Below are positions 35,426 through 43,842 of a stretch of DNA of 64,000 nt, piece after piece. The notes beneath the pieces are model-generated. The model worked only from the letters and a program-made list of their open reading frames with translations. It was not told where the DNA came from and made no database searches. A program made the position numbers and the translations under genes. The stretch's first letter is position 1; every line of letters starts with the position of its first letter. The stretch is from Chromatiaceae bacterium. Lineage in GTDB: Bacteria > Pseudomonadota > Gammaproteobacteria > Chromatiales > Chromatiaceae. The stretch spans positions 744,001 to 808,000 of the forward strand of contig JACKMX010000004.1 in the NCBI GenBank assembly GCA_024235175.1, given 5' to 3'.

Positions 35426-36803
35426 CGAAACTTTTGAGCCGCTGGCGCTTGCGCAGCTGGCGCTCGGTGAGCAGATTCTTGCGCCCATGGAAGGGGTTGT
35501 CACCGGACTTGAACTCCATCCGGATAGGTGTTCCGTGCAGGCTGAACGCCTCGCGGAAGCGATTGATCAGATAGCGTCGATAGGTCGCAGGCACGGCTTC
35601 GGCCTGGTTGCCGTGAATCACCACGATGGGGGGATTCCGTCCGCCCTGGTGAGCATAGCGCAACTTGATTCTGCGGCCATGCACTTTGGGCGGCTGATGC
35701 TCCTGTACCGCCTGTTCCAGCACCCGTGTCAATTCCGGTGTAGGCAGTTTACGTTGTGCGTTGGCATAGGCGCTATCGATCACTGTGTAGAGATTGCCCA
35801 CACCGGAACCATGCCGGGCGGAGATGAAGCGATGCTCGGCAAAGTCAAGGAAGGATAGCTTTCGCGACAACTCCGCTTTGACCCGCTCACGCTGATGACT
35901 CTCCAGACCATCCCATTTGTTCACGACCACCACCAACGCACGGCCGCTCTCCAATATGTGACCTGCGAGAGTGGCATCCTGCTCGCTAACACCCTGCTGC
36001 GCATCCAGCACCAGCAGCACGACATTGCACTGTTCTATAGACTGGAGGGTTTTGATGACGCTGATCTTCTCGATCACCTCGTCGACTCTGGCCCGACGCC
36101 TGACGCCTGCCGTATCGATCAGCGTGTAGGCTTTTCCATCATGCTGAAAAGGGACGAAAATACTGTCTCGGGTGGTACCGGGCTGGTCGAAGGTCACCAC
36201 GCGTTCCTGGCCAAGCAACCGATTGACCAATGTGGACTTACCCACGTTGGGGCGGCCCACCACCGCAATCAGGGTTCCCCGCTCCTGCCCGCCGTCGCCC
36301 ACATTGTCCGACTCAGGCAGACGCGCCAGCACGTCGCCGATCAACCCAGTGATCCCCCGGCCGTGGGCAGCCGACACAGGCTGGGGTTCGCCAAGCCCAA
36401 GCATGTGGAACTCCGCTTTAACGATCTCCGGATCGAGATTCTCGCATTTGTTGACGGCCAAGGTTATCGCTTTTCCGGTGCGTCGCAGCTGCTGCGCGAT
36501 CTGTTGGTCGCCAGCCACGCTGCCGCTTTTTGCATCGACCAGAAAAAGTATATGATCGGCTTCGTCGATGGCAGCACGGACCTGGCGCTCCATCAGCAGT
36601 TCAACACCTTCGCCGGCATTGCCGATACCGCCTGTGTCGACCACCAGATAGGGTTTAGGCCCTAATTTTCCGATTCCGTACTGGCGGTCACGGGTCAGCC
36701 CGGGCTGATCGGCCACCAGCGCATCCCGGCTGCGTGTGAGACGATTGAACAGCGTCGATTTGCCCACATTCGGACGTCCGACAAGTACAATAACGGGAAG
36801 CAT
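35409..36803 (-). CDS. der: Ribosome-assembly GTPase Der (EngA)
   Basis: A 464-residue protein with two tandem GTPase domains, the hallmark of Der: Walker A GRPNVGKSTLFNRL near residue 8 and GRPNVGKSTLVNRLLG near 185, with DTGG/DTAG G3 motifs and NKCE/NKWD G4 motifs. A C-terminal KH-like domain (about 360-445) ends with RQLRKRQRLKSFVNRKS. It acts in 50S subunit maturation. It is last in the bamB-der series on the minus strand, 31 bases after bamB. Its 3' end overlaps an xseA remnant. Confidence 0.98.
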   Translation of the reverse strand: MLPVIVLVGRPNVGKSTLFNRLTRSRDALVADQPGLTRDRQYGIGKLGPKPYLVVDTGGIGNAGEGVELLMERQVRAAIDEADHILFLVDAKSGSVAGDQQIAQQLRRTGKAITLAVNKCENLDPEIVKAEFHMLGLGEPQPVSAAHGRGITGLIGDVLARLPESDNVGDGGQERGTLIAVVGRPNVGKSTLVNRLLGQERVVTFDQPGTTRDSIFVPFQHDGKAYTLIDTAGVRRRARVDEVIEKISVIKTLQSIEQCNVVLLVLDAQQGVSEQDATLAGHILESGRALVVVVNKWDGLESHQRERVKAELSRKLSFLDFAEHRFISARHGSGVGNLYTVIDSAYANAQRKLPTPELTRVLEQAVQEHQPPKVHGRRIKLRYAHQGGRNPPIVVIHGNQAEAVPATYRRYLINRFREAFSLHGTPIRMEFKSGDNPFHGRKNLLTERQLRKRQRLKSFVNRKS

Positions 36804-36834
36804 TCAATGTTCTCTGAATCTGCACCAATGGCCG

Positions 36835-38007
36835 CTAACGGAGATTATCCGGCAGTGTCATGGCGACAACGGTTCCACTGTCGCTGTAGACATACAGGCG
36901 ATCGTTGTCCACCACCGGCGCGCTGCTGATGGGATCGTCGCCGATCCGTATCCGTCCCACCAGGCGACCGTCTCTGCTCGAAAGCCAGTGCAGGTACCCC
37001 TCAAAATCTCCGACGACCACATATTCCCCCAGCACCACCGGCGGTGAGAGCCAGCGGTTGAGAAGATCGCTGTTTTTCCAGATGGCCGTACCGCTGCTGG
37101 GCTGGATCGCCCACACCTGGCCCTGCGCGTCAGCCACATAAAGGTTATTCCAGTCGGCACCCGGCCCAACAAACGAAGAGAGTTTTTTACGCCAGTAAAC
37201 CTGGCCGTTTTCCCTGGAAACAGCAGCCATGTCACCCTGAAAAGAGGTGACAAAAATGGCATTACCCACCACCAGCGGGTCTCCATCTATATCCACCATC
37301 CGCTCCAACTCGGAACGACCGCTGGGTATGCCCAGAATGGTCTCCCAGCGCACAACTCCACTGGCCAGATCCAATCCAACCAGCTTGCCGCTGGAGAATC
37401 CGCAGATGACCATATCTCCGGAGATTACAGGCGAGCTGCTGCCGTGTAGCGTAAGCACCGGCACCGATCGGTCGTAGATCCAGATCTGTTTACCATCCAG
37501 TGCATCAAAGCCAAACAGCTTCCCATCCACAGTATGGACGACGACTACACCAGCGCCTATTTTGGGCACCGAAAGTATTTCACTGCTGACTCTTGCACGC
37601 CAACGCTCTTCGCCGTTTGCCGAATCCAGCGCAACAACTTCAGCATCACCGGTGCCAATCAGCACCAGGCCCTCACCCACCCCGGGCCCTCCGGTAATTT
37701 CCAGCTCAGTATCGACTTCCCACACTTTGCTGCCTGTCCCGGTGTCTATTGCCGCGACTTCACCGCCGCGGGCGACCAGATAGAGGTGCGCCAGATCGAT
37801 CGCCGCCACCAGATTGATGCGCGTCTCGTCGGTTCCGCCGCCGACTGAACTGCTCCAAAGCTGCCTGATACTGATCTGGTTCTTCAGCTCGACCAGCTCC
37901 GCCGGCGGATCATTGGGTTCATCCGATGCCATCCAGTTCAGGGGATTAAGCGATCCACAGCCCCCCAACAGGAGAGTTAGCAGCAGAAGCAACAGATAAC
38001 GTGCCAT
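36835..38007 (-). CDS. bamB: Outer-membrane assembly lipoprotein BamB
   Basis: A 390-residue lipoprotein with a lipobox LLLGGCGSLNP (Cys 17). The rest is an eight-bladed PQQ-like beta propeller with repeated GSKVWE/GEERWRA/GKQIWIY and W-containing blade motifs. It is the scaffold subunit of the BAM complex that inserts beta-barrel proteins. It sits between yfgM (12 bases upstream) and der, the conserved proteobacterial order. Confidence 0.96.
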   Translation of the reverse strand: MARYLLLLLLTLLLGGCGSLNPLNWMASDEPNDPPAELVELKNQISIRQLWSSSVGGGTDETRINLVAAIDLAHLYLVARGGEVAAIDTGTGSKVWEVDTELEITGGPGVGEGLVLIGTGDAEVVALDSANGEERWRARVSSEILSVPKIGAGVVVVHTVDGKLFGFDALDGKQIWIYDRSVPVLTLHGSSSPVISGDMVICGFSSGKLVGLDLASGVVRWETILGIPSGRSELERMVDIDGDPLVVGNAIFVTSFQGDMAAVSRENGQVYWRKKLSSFVGPGADWNNLYVADAQGQVWAIQPSSGTAIWKNSDLLNRWLSPPVVLGEYVVVGDFEGYLHWLSSRDGRLVGRIRIGDDPISSAPVVDNDRLYVYSDSGTVVAMTLPDNLR

Positions 38008-38019
38008 TTTACGATCCCC

Positions 38020-38655
38020 TCAGCCGTTGACCGCCGGAGCCAGATCGTCCAGTTTCATCTGTACCTGGGCCGAGTTGCTGACCTTATTGTCCAGTGCTTC
38101 CTGATAGGCAGCACGGGCAGCAGCTTTATCGCCCCTTGCGCGTGCAATGTCTCCCTTCAGTTCTGCGAATTCACCCCGGAAACTATCGTTGGCAGCGGAG
38201 GCCAGAACCTTATCCGCCTCATCCAATTTTCCGGCACTGAGCATGATACGCGCCATCCGGGCTCTGACGATCTGCTTCAGTGATGTTTCACTGCTGTTTT
38301 CGAGCGACCATTTCAGCTGAGCGATAGCGCTTTCGCTCTCACCAGCCTGTTGCATAAGCTTGGCCAGGTTCAAAGCAGCAAAAACCGCATAGGGCGTTCC
38401 CTGAAATTTTTCGATGATGCGTTTTGCCTGATCTCTGGCCGAATCGCCTTTGCCGGCTGCAACCAGCTGGTTCAACTCCACCAGCTGCACCGATGCCTGC
38501 TGCGCGATACCGGTCTGATAGTCGACCCAGTACCTCCAGCCAAATACCGCGCCCAGGCCGAGAATCACACCGGCTATCACGGAACGGCCGTTCTCCTTCC
38601 ACCACTTTTTCAGGGCTTCAACCTGTTCTTCTTCCGAAAGGGTTGCATTTACCAT
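38020..38655 (-). CDS. yfgM: YfgM-type tetratricopeptide membrane protein
   Basis: A 211-residue protein. ATG 38655 begins VNATLSEEEQVEALKKWWKENGRSVIAGVILGLGAVFGWRYW, the standard short cytoplasmic segment and single transmembrane helix (about residues 24-44), followed by periplasmic TPR-like helices. YfgM works with the periplasmic chaperone network and the translocon via PpiD. A longer in-frame start at 38706 adds 17 unconserved residues. It is located between hisS and bamB as in related genomes. Confidence 0.93.
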   Translation of the reverse strand: MVNATLSEEEQVEALKKWWKENGRSVIAGVILGLGAVFGWRYWVDYQTGIAQQASVQLVELNQLVAAGKGDSARDQAKRIIEKFQGTPYAVFAALNLAKLMQQAGESESAIAQLKWSLENSSETSLKQIVRARMARIMLSAGKLDEADKVLASAANDSFRGEFAELKGDIARARGDKAAARAAYQEALDNKVSNSAQVQMKLDDLAPAVNG

Positions 38656-38786
38656 TAGTTTCCTCGCCGCTCCGCCCGATCGGGAGCACTGTTTAAAGCC
38701 GTTCAATCCGCTGTCGCCAACAGCGCAACCGCAAAGTGGTTTATTTTCTCATCAACTAAGCCGCCAACGCCACTGCTGCCTGCCGG

Positions 38787-40055
38787 TCAGAGGATGGCCC
38801 GCAGATATTCCGCCAGTTGCGACAACCCGACATCCTGTTGCTCACTGGTATCACGCAGCGGTTTGACTCCGATTACGTCCCGAGCCAGCTCCTCCTCGCC
38901 GAGAATCAGCGCATAGCGGGCACCGCTTCGGTCGGCTTTTTTAAACTGGCTTTTAAAACTGCCGCCCCCGCAATGGCAGAGCATCCGCAGCTCCGGCAGA
39001 TGATCACGCAACCGTTCGGCCAGTTTTATACCGGTAGCCTGAGCCGCCTCCCCCACCATTACCAGATAGGCATCAGGGGGAGTGACCGGGAGATTTTCCG
39101 GCTGCCGTTCCAGCAGCAGGATCAATCGCTCCAAGCCCATGGCGAATCCTACCGCCGGCGTGGGGCGTCCGCCAAGCTGCTCCACCAGTCCATCGTAACG
39201 GCCACCGGCACAAACTGTGCCCTGAGCGCCGAGCTCATCGGTAACCCACTCGAACACCGTTCGGGCGTAATAGTCCAGTCCCCGCACCAGACGCGGGTTG
39301 ACGACATATTCTATGGCGAGGGCGTCAAGACCTGCGCAGAGCTGTTCAAAATGACGCCGTGACGGCTCGCTGAGATAATCCATCAGTGTGGGTGCCTGTT
39401 CAATCAGCTCGTGCATCTGCGGATTTTTCGAGTCCAGAATGCGCAAAGGATTGGTTTGCAACCGGCGCAGACTCTCTTCATCCAGCAGCTCTTTTCTGTC
39501 CGAAAGGTAATCGACCAGACACTCACGATAGAGTACCCGCTCATCGGCCGTTCCCAGGGTGTTGATCTGGAGTTGCAGACCCTCCAGCCCCAACGCCTGC
39601 CAGAAACGCCGGGTGATCGCGATGACCTCCAGGTCGATATCCGGGCCCTCGAGCCCAAACGCCTCCACACCCATCTGGTAGAACTGGCGATAACGGCCTT
39701 TCTGCGGCCGCTCGTGGCGGAACATCGGCCCCCGATACCAAAGGCGTTGAATCTGATTGTGGAACAATCCGTTTTGAATACCGGCCCGTACACAGCCAGC
39801 GGTCCCTTCGGGCCGCAAGGTCAGACTGTCGCCATTGCGGTCATCAAAAGTGTACATCTCCTTTTCAACGATGTCGGTTACGTCACCGATCGAGCGTCTG
39901 AACAGTTCCGTCATTTCAGCGATCGGTGTACGGATCTCCCTGTACCCGTATCGCTCGAGCACATCCATGATGCGCGCCTCCAGAAACAGCCAGAGACCAC
40001 TCTGATCCGGCAGAATGTCGTGCATGCCGCGAATCGCCTGAATATTTTTCGCCAT
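38787..40055 (-). CDS. hisS: Histidyl-tRNA synthetase
   Basis: A 422-residue class II aminoacyl-tRNA synthetase. Motif 2 (RYRQFYQMGVEAFG, with YRGPMFRHERPQKGR) and the histidine-specific LVRGLDYYARTVFEW are plain, and motif 3 is AVGFAMGLERL. The anticodon-binding domain covers about residues 325-422. It charges tRNA-His. The ispG gene that commonly lies directly upstream in gammaproteobacteria is absent here. Confidence 0.98.
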   Translation of the reverse strand: MAKNIQAIRGMHDILPDQSGLWLFLEARIMDVLERYGYREIRTPIAEMTELFRRSIGDVTDIVEKEMYTFDDRNGDSLTLRPEGTAGCVRAGIQNGLFHNQIQRLWYRGPMFRHERPQKGRYRQFYQMGVEAFGLEGPDIDLEVIAITRRFWQALGLEGLQLQINTLGTADERVLYRECLVDYLSDRKELLDEESLRRLQTNPLRILDSKNPQMHELIEQAPTLMDYLSEPSRRHFEQLCAGLDALAIEYVVNPRLVRGLDYYARTVFEWVTDELGAQGTVCAGGRYDGLVEQLGGRPTPAVGFAMGLERLILLLERQPENLPVTPPDAYLVMVGEAAQATGIKLAERLRDHLPELRMLCHCGGGSFKSQFKKADRSGARYALILGEEELARDVIGVKPLRDTSEQQDVGLSQLAEYLRAIL

Positions 40056-40251
40056 TTGTCTCTTTATCTTTTTATAAATGACCGGGGCAGCAGCTGCCGT
40101 CGGTGTGATCAGTTTGGATTGCCGGAAGGGCGGTTGACGGCACAGTGCGAAAGCTGGGTTACCCTTGCAGCCGCCAGGGTAACGCCCCGATCAGCAGCTC
40201 CGTTTGAACCCGGGTTGGAGTTCGATCGATTGCATCGGCTGTATTGAAAAC

Positions 40252-41250
40252 TCACTGGGACTGTTTCTCCGGATCCAGCGTGAGTCTGGCAACATTGCCC
40301 CGGCTATACGGCGTGACGTCGAATTCGCGGCCGTTGACGAAAATCTTCACCGCTGACGCGTTGCCCAATACCATCCGGTATGGCGGCACACCCTTCAATA
40401 CCTGGCGGGTGCCCGCATTGTTTGATCCCTCCAGCTTGAAGGAACCGCTGGCATCCTCGATTTTTGTCCAGGAGGCTCCGCTGAATTCAAGCACGACCTG
40501 CCCAACATCCTGCGCTGAAGGTTCACCCGATCCCGCCGCCATTTCAACAGACTCGAGTTGCGTGTCCGGTAAGGTGTTTGCGGCGGCCACAGGCTTACTC
40601 TCCTGAGCAACCGGAGCAGTGCCGCCCTCGCCGTTCGAGGCCTGCGTCACCTCCTCCGGTGAGGGCTCCGGAACGCCTTGCGGAAGCCCCAGCGTCACCT
40701 CGCCTTCCTCGTTTACCTCCACCACCGGAAACCCCTGAACGGAATCGCTCTCTTCGCCTTCGCTCTTCGCCGGCTCCGCCAGGGTCGCGGTGTCACTCTG
40801 CGTCCCTCCGGGAACCTGCATCGGCCATTGCAGATATCCGCGCCACCAAACTACAGAGAGCAGAATCAGCCCGATAACTATCCCCCAGGTCGCCAAGCGG
40901 ACCAGCGCATGCCCACTGCCCACTTCATGGCTCACCTGGGTGATTCTCAGTTCCGGTACCCTGGAACTCTCCGGGCTTGCTGCGCGGTAGGCCTTCAAAA
41001 CCGGTTCCACCGGCACCCCAAGCAGCCTGGCATAGTTACGCAGATAGCCCTGAATAAATACCGGCCCGGGAAGTTTCGCGTAATCGTCAGCCTCCAATGC
41101 GGTCAACATCTCTTCACTCAGGTGTAGAAGAACCGAAACACGAGCGATATCCAGATCGCTCGACTCGCGCAGGGTTCGCAAACGGCGACCGGGTCCTGAT
41201 GTTGCTGAAGATTCCCGTTCCGCATCATTTTCGGCGACTGTGGTGTTCAT
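40252..41250 (-). CDS. rodZ: Cell-shape regulator RodZ-like protein
   Basis: A 332-residue bitopic protein. The cytoplasmic N terminus has a RodZ/HTH_25 domain (GRRLRTLRESSDLDIARVSVLLHLSEEMLTALE), which in E. coli binds MreB. A single transmembrane helix follows near residues 119-136 (WGIVIGLILLSVVWW), then a Pro/Glu-rich periplasmic linker, then a C-terminal DUF4115 beta domain (VVLEFSGASWTKIEDASG) at about 245-330. Its start overlaps the pilW stop (4 bases), so the two are coupled. Confidence 0.93.
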   Translation of the reverse strand: MNTTVAENDAERESSATSGPGRRLRTLRESSDLDIARVSVLLHLSEEMLTALEADDYAKLPGPVFIQGYLRNYARLLGVPVEPVLKAYRAASPESSRVPELRITQVSHEVGSGHALVRLATWGIVIGLILLSVVWWRGYLQWPMQVPGGTQSDTATLAEPAKSEGEESDSVQGFPVVEVNEEGEVTLGLPQGVPEPSPEEVTQASNGEGGTAPVAQESKPVAAANTLPDTQLESVEMAAGSGEPSAQDVGQVVLEFSGASWTKIEDASGSFKLEGSNNAGTRQVLKGVPPYRMVLGNASAVKIFVNGREFDVTPYSRGNVARLTLDPEKQSQ

Positions 41251-42059
41251 CGTACTCCGGACTCTCTGGCGAGTTGTGCTTCCGGTGAATCCGGAAATCC
41301 GCTTTTCAGTTGTAACAGATAACTTGCCGCACGATCCTGGTCACCCAGCGCCCTTTCCGTCTGAATTGCAATCCAGAGGGATTCGGCATTATGTGGTGTC
41401 ACTGCGGCAAAGCGTTGCAGGAAAAGACGGGCATTCTGAAAATCCCCATGCGCAACGCTATGCTTGGCCATTTGCAGCAATGCGGGAGCGAAACCCGGAT
41501 TCGTCTGCAGCGCCTTGCGCAGGTAGGCTTCAGACCGCTCGGGACTGCCCTGCAGCGCAGTGCAAACCGCGGCATTGGTGTAGGCCAGCTCCGGCGTCTG
41601 GTAAAGCGGATTCTTGAGGGCGCTGACAAACTCCTGCTCCGCTTCCTGGTACCTGCCCTGCTGACATAGGAAAGTTCCGTAGGCATTATGGATATATGGG
41701 TTGCGAGGCTCTGCTTCTATCCCGGTACGGTAATGATGTTCCGCCAATCCATTTTCCCCAAGGCGCGAATAGATCAGTGCAATGGCATTGTGCGCACCCG
41801 TACTGCCGGGTTCGACTTTTAGTGCCTTTTTAGCCTGGCGAAGGGCCACATCCATCTGCCCGTTCTGCATATAGGCAACCGCAAGTTTGACGTAGATATC
41901 TCCCGCCCCTTCATTGGGCTGTTCGCTCCTTCCCAGCGCACCGGTACTGTCCTCCATATCAGTCCGGTTGCCGCCTGTCGAGGCGCAGCCGCCAAGAAAC
42001 AGTGCAAAACCGAGCATCAGCCCCAGACCAACAGAATATATTGTCGCTGTTTTCACCAC
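41247..42059 (-). CDS. pilW: Type IV pilus biogenesis lipoprotein PilW/PilF
   Basis: A 270-residue TPR lipoprotein. The lipobox is LFLGGCAS (Cys 25), followed by six TPR motifs (e.g. AYMQNGQMDVALRQAKKALKVEPGS, NAYGTFLCQQGRYQEAEQEF). PilF/PilW acts as pilotin for assembly of the PilQ secretin in the outer membrane. It lies between rlmN and rodZ, its normal place. The other pilus genes are not in this window. Confidence 0.94.
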   Translation of the reverse strand: MVKTATIYSVGLGLMLGFALFLGGCASTGGNRTDMEDSTGALGRSEQPNEGAGDIYVKLAVAYMQNGQMDVALRQAKKALKVEPGSTGAHNAIALIYSRLGENGLAEHHYRTGIEAEPRNPYIHNAYGTFLCQQGRYQEAEQEFVSALKNPLYQTPELAYTNAAVCTALQGSPERSEAYLRKALQTNPGFAPALLQMAKHSVAHGDFQNARLFLQRFAAVTPHNAESLWIAIQTERALGDQDRAASYLLQLKSGFPDSPEAQLARESGVR

Positions 42060-42062
42060 CGG

Positions 42063-43145
42063 CTATCCCTTCGCAAACAGATTCGACAACGGCAGTTCAC
42101 GCCGACTGCGATCCTGCACCCGGCCGACAAGCTGGCCGCATGCGGCGTCTATATCCTCACCCCGGGTCTTACGCGTCATCGTCATGATACCCGCTCGCAT
42201 CAGCCGATCCCGAAACGCCAGGATTCGCTCCGGAGACGATGTCCGGTAACTGGTACCTGGAAATGGGTTGAATGGGATCAAATTAACTTTGGAGGGTGTT
42301 CCCTCCAACAATTTGACAAGCTGTTTCGCCTGGTGATCGCTGTCATTGACGCCGTCCAGCATCACATACTCCCAAGTCACCTTGCGCCGCTTGTCGCCCT
42401 GAATGAAGTCCCGACAGGCGGGTATCAACTGCTCCAGCGGATATTTGCGGTTGATCGGCACCAGCTGGTCGCGCAATTCATTGTCCGGGGCATGCAGTGA
42501 AACAGCAAGCGTTGCATTACTCACTTCCCGGAGCCTTCTCAGCGCCGGAACTATGCCGGAGGTGCTTATGGTGACACGGTACTTCGACAACATATAAGCT
42601 AGGTCATTCTGCATGATACTCATGGCACTGACCACGGCATCGAAATTGGCCAGGGGTTCACCCATACCCATCAACACCACATTCGTGACCGGTTTCCGCA
42701 TGCGCCTCGCGGCTACCCAAACCTGTCCGATAATCTCGGCCACGCTCAGATTGCGGTTGAAGCCCTGTTGCGCAGTGGAACAGAAGCTGCAGTTGAGCGA
42801 ACAACCGACCTGGGATGAGACGCAGAGTGTGCCACGCCCGGTTTCCGGAATAAAAACCGTCTCCACCCGATTGCCGCACTCCAGCTGCATCACCCATTTA
42901 TGAGTGCCATCCAGCGAGGGTTGATCGAATACCACTTCGGGCGCCCTGATTTCGGTCAGCTGCGCGAGTTGTTCACGCAAACTTTTGGAGATGTCGGTCA
43001 TGGCATCGAAGTCGATCACCCCATGCCTGTGTATCCATTTGAACAGGTTACGGCCGTGAAACGGTTTGGCACCGAGACCCTGAACCAAGCCCTCCATGGC
43101 CTTCTGATCCAGGTTCATCAGATTGATTTTTTCAGAATCGGACAA
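42063..43145 (-). CDS. rlmN: Dual-specificity rRNA/tRNA methyltransferase RlmN
   Basis: A radical-SAM enzyme that methylates C2 of A2503 in 23S rRNA and A37 in some tRNAs. The iron-sulfur CX3CX2C motif is CSLNCSFC near residue 120, and the C-terminal catalytic Cys is in DIDAACGQL. I choose TTG 43145, preceded by GAGGC, because it retains SEKINLMNLD, matching the KINL segment normal in this family, and just avoids ndk, which ends at 43153. ATG 43118 is the alternative and would lose 9 residues. Confidence 0.93.
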   Translation of the reverse strand: MSDSEKINLMNLDQKAMEGLVQGLGAKPFHGRNLFKWIHRHGVIDFDAMTDISKSLREQLAQLTEIRAPEVVFDQPSLDGTHKWVMQLECGNRVETVFIPETGRGTLCVSSQVGCSLNCSFCSTAQQGFNRNLSVAEIIGQVWVAARRMRKPVTNVVLMGMGEPLANFDAVVSAMSIMQNDLAYMLSKYRVTISTSGIVPALRRLREVSNATLAVSLHAPDNELRDQLVPINRKYPLEQLIPACRDFIQGDKRRKVTWEYVMLDGVNDSDHQAKQLVKLLEGTPSKVNLIPFNPFPGTSYRTSSPERILAFRDRLMRAGIMTMTRKTRGEDIDAACGQLVGRVQDRSRRELPLSNLFAKG

Positions 43146-43152
43146 AGCTGCC

Positions 43153-43581
43153 TCAGCGGGTTCTTTCGCAAACGCCGTCAGGAAAGAAAAAGGCAATCTC
43201 GACTGCGGCAGTTTCCGGCGCGTCAGACCCGTGTACCGCATTCTCATCGACGGTCTGGGCAAAATCGGCGCGAATGGTGCCAGGAGCTGCGTCTTTGGGA
43301 TTGGTGGCACCCATCACTTCGCGGTTCTTGGCAATGGCATTCTCCCCTTCGAGAACCTGCACCACAACCGGACCGGAGGTCATGAAATCCACCAGATCCT
43401 TATAGAATGGTCGCTCTTTATGCACCGCATAAAACTCACCGGCCTGCTCACGGGTCAGATGCAGCATGCGGGAGGCGACGATCCTGAGTCCTGCCTCCTC
43501 AAACCGGCTGTAAATCTTGCCGATAACGTTCTTGGCCACAGCATCGGGTTTGATAATCGAAAACGTACGTTCAATTGCCAT
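43153..43581 (-). CDS. ndk: Nucleoside-diphosphate kinase
   Basis: A 142-residue enzyme of standard length. It begins AIERTFSIIKPDAVAKNVIGKI, with the catalytic histidine in NAVHGSDAPETA near residue 117. It moves the gamma phosphate between nucleoside triphosphates and diphosphates via phosphohistidine. ATG 43581 is the family start. It lies 7 bases upstream of rlmN, the usual ndk-rlmN order. Confidence 0.98.
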   Translation of the reverse strand: MAIERTFSIIKPDAVAKNVIGKIYSRFEEAGLRIVASRMLHLTREQAGEFYAVHKERPFYKDLVDFMTSGPVVVQVLEGENAIAKNREVMGATNPKDAAPGTIRADFAQTVDENAVHGSDAPETAAVEIAFFFPDGVCERTR

Positions 43582-43751
43582 AATAGCTCCAAAAAATTTC
43601 AGGTGACAAAACCCTGCGCACGCGTTCCACTGCACAAGGAGATCAGCAGGCGAAAAATCAGCTGGTCCAAATCCAAGCTGTTTTCTATTTGTAAATCGGG
43701 GGCTTAGTTTACAGTGGGGAGCCGGAGTCAGGCAATATTAAGTGAGGGCTA

Positions 43752-43818
43752 AGGGCCGAGGGCCAAGAAATAGTTGGATCATTTATGGGCTTTTCCTCTG
43801 CCCCAGGCCCTCGGCCCT
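43752..43818. repeat. GGGCC-type palindromic repeat downstream of relA
   Basis: AGGGCCGAGGGCC (43752-43764) and GGCCCTCGGCCCT (43806-43818) are a perfect 13-bp inverted repeat with a 41-base loop. Additional GGGCTAA and TTAGCCC words extend the outer stem. It is a second copy of the element found at 20805-20864. It lies just after the relA stop and may act as its terminator. Confidence 0.65.
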
Positions 43819-43842
43819 CTGCCCTTGGCCCTTTTAGCCCTG

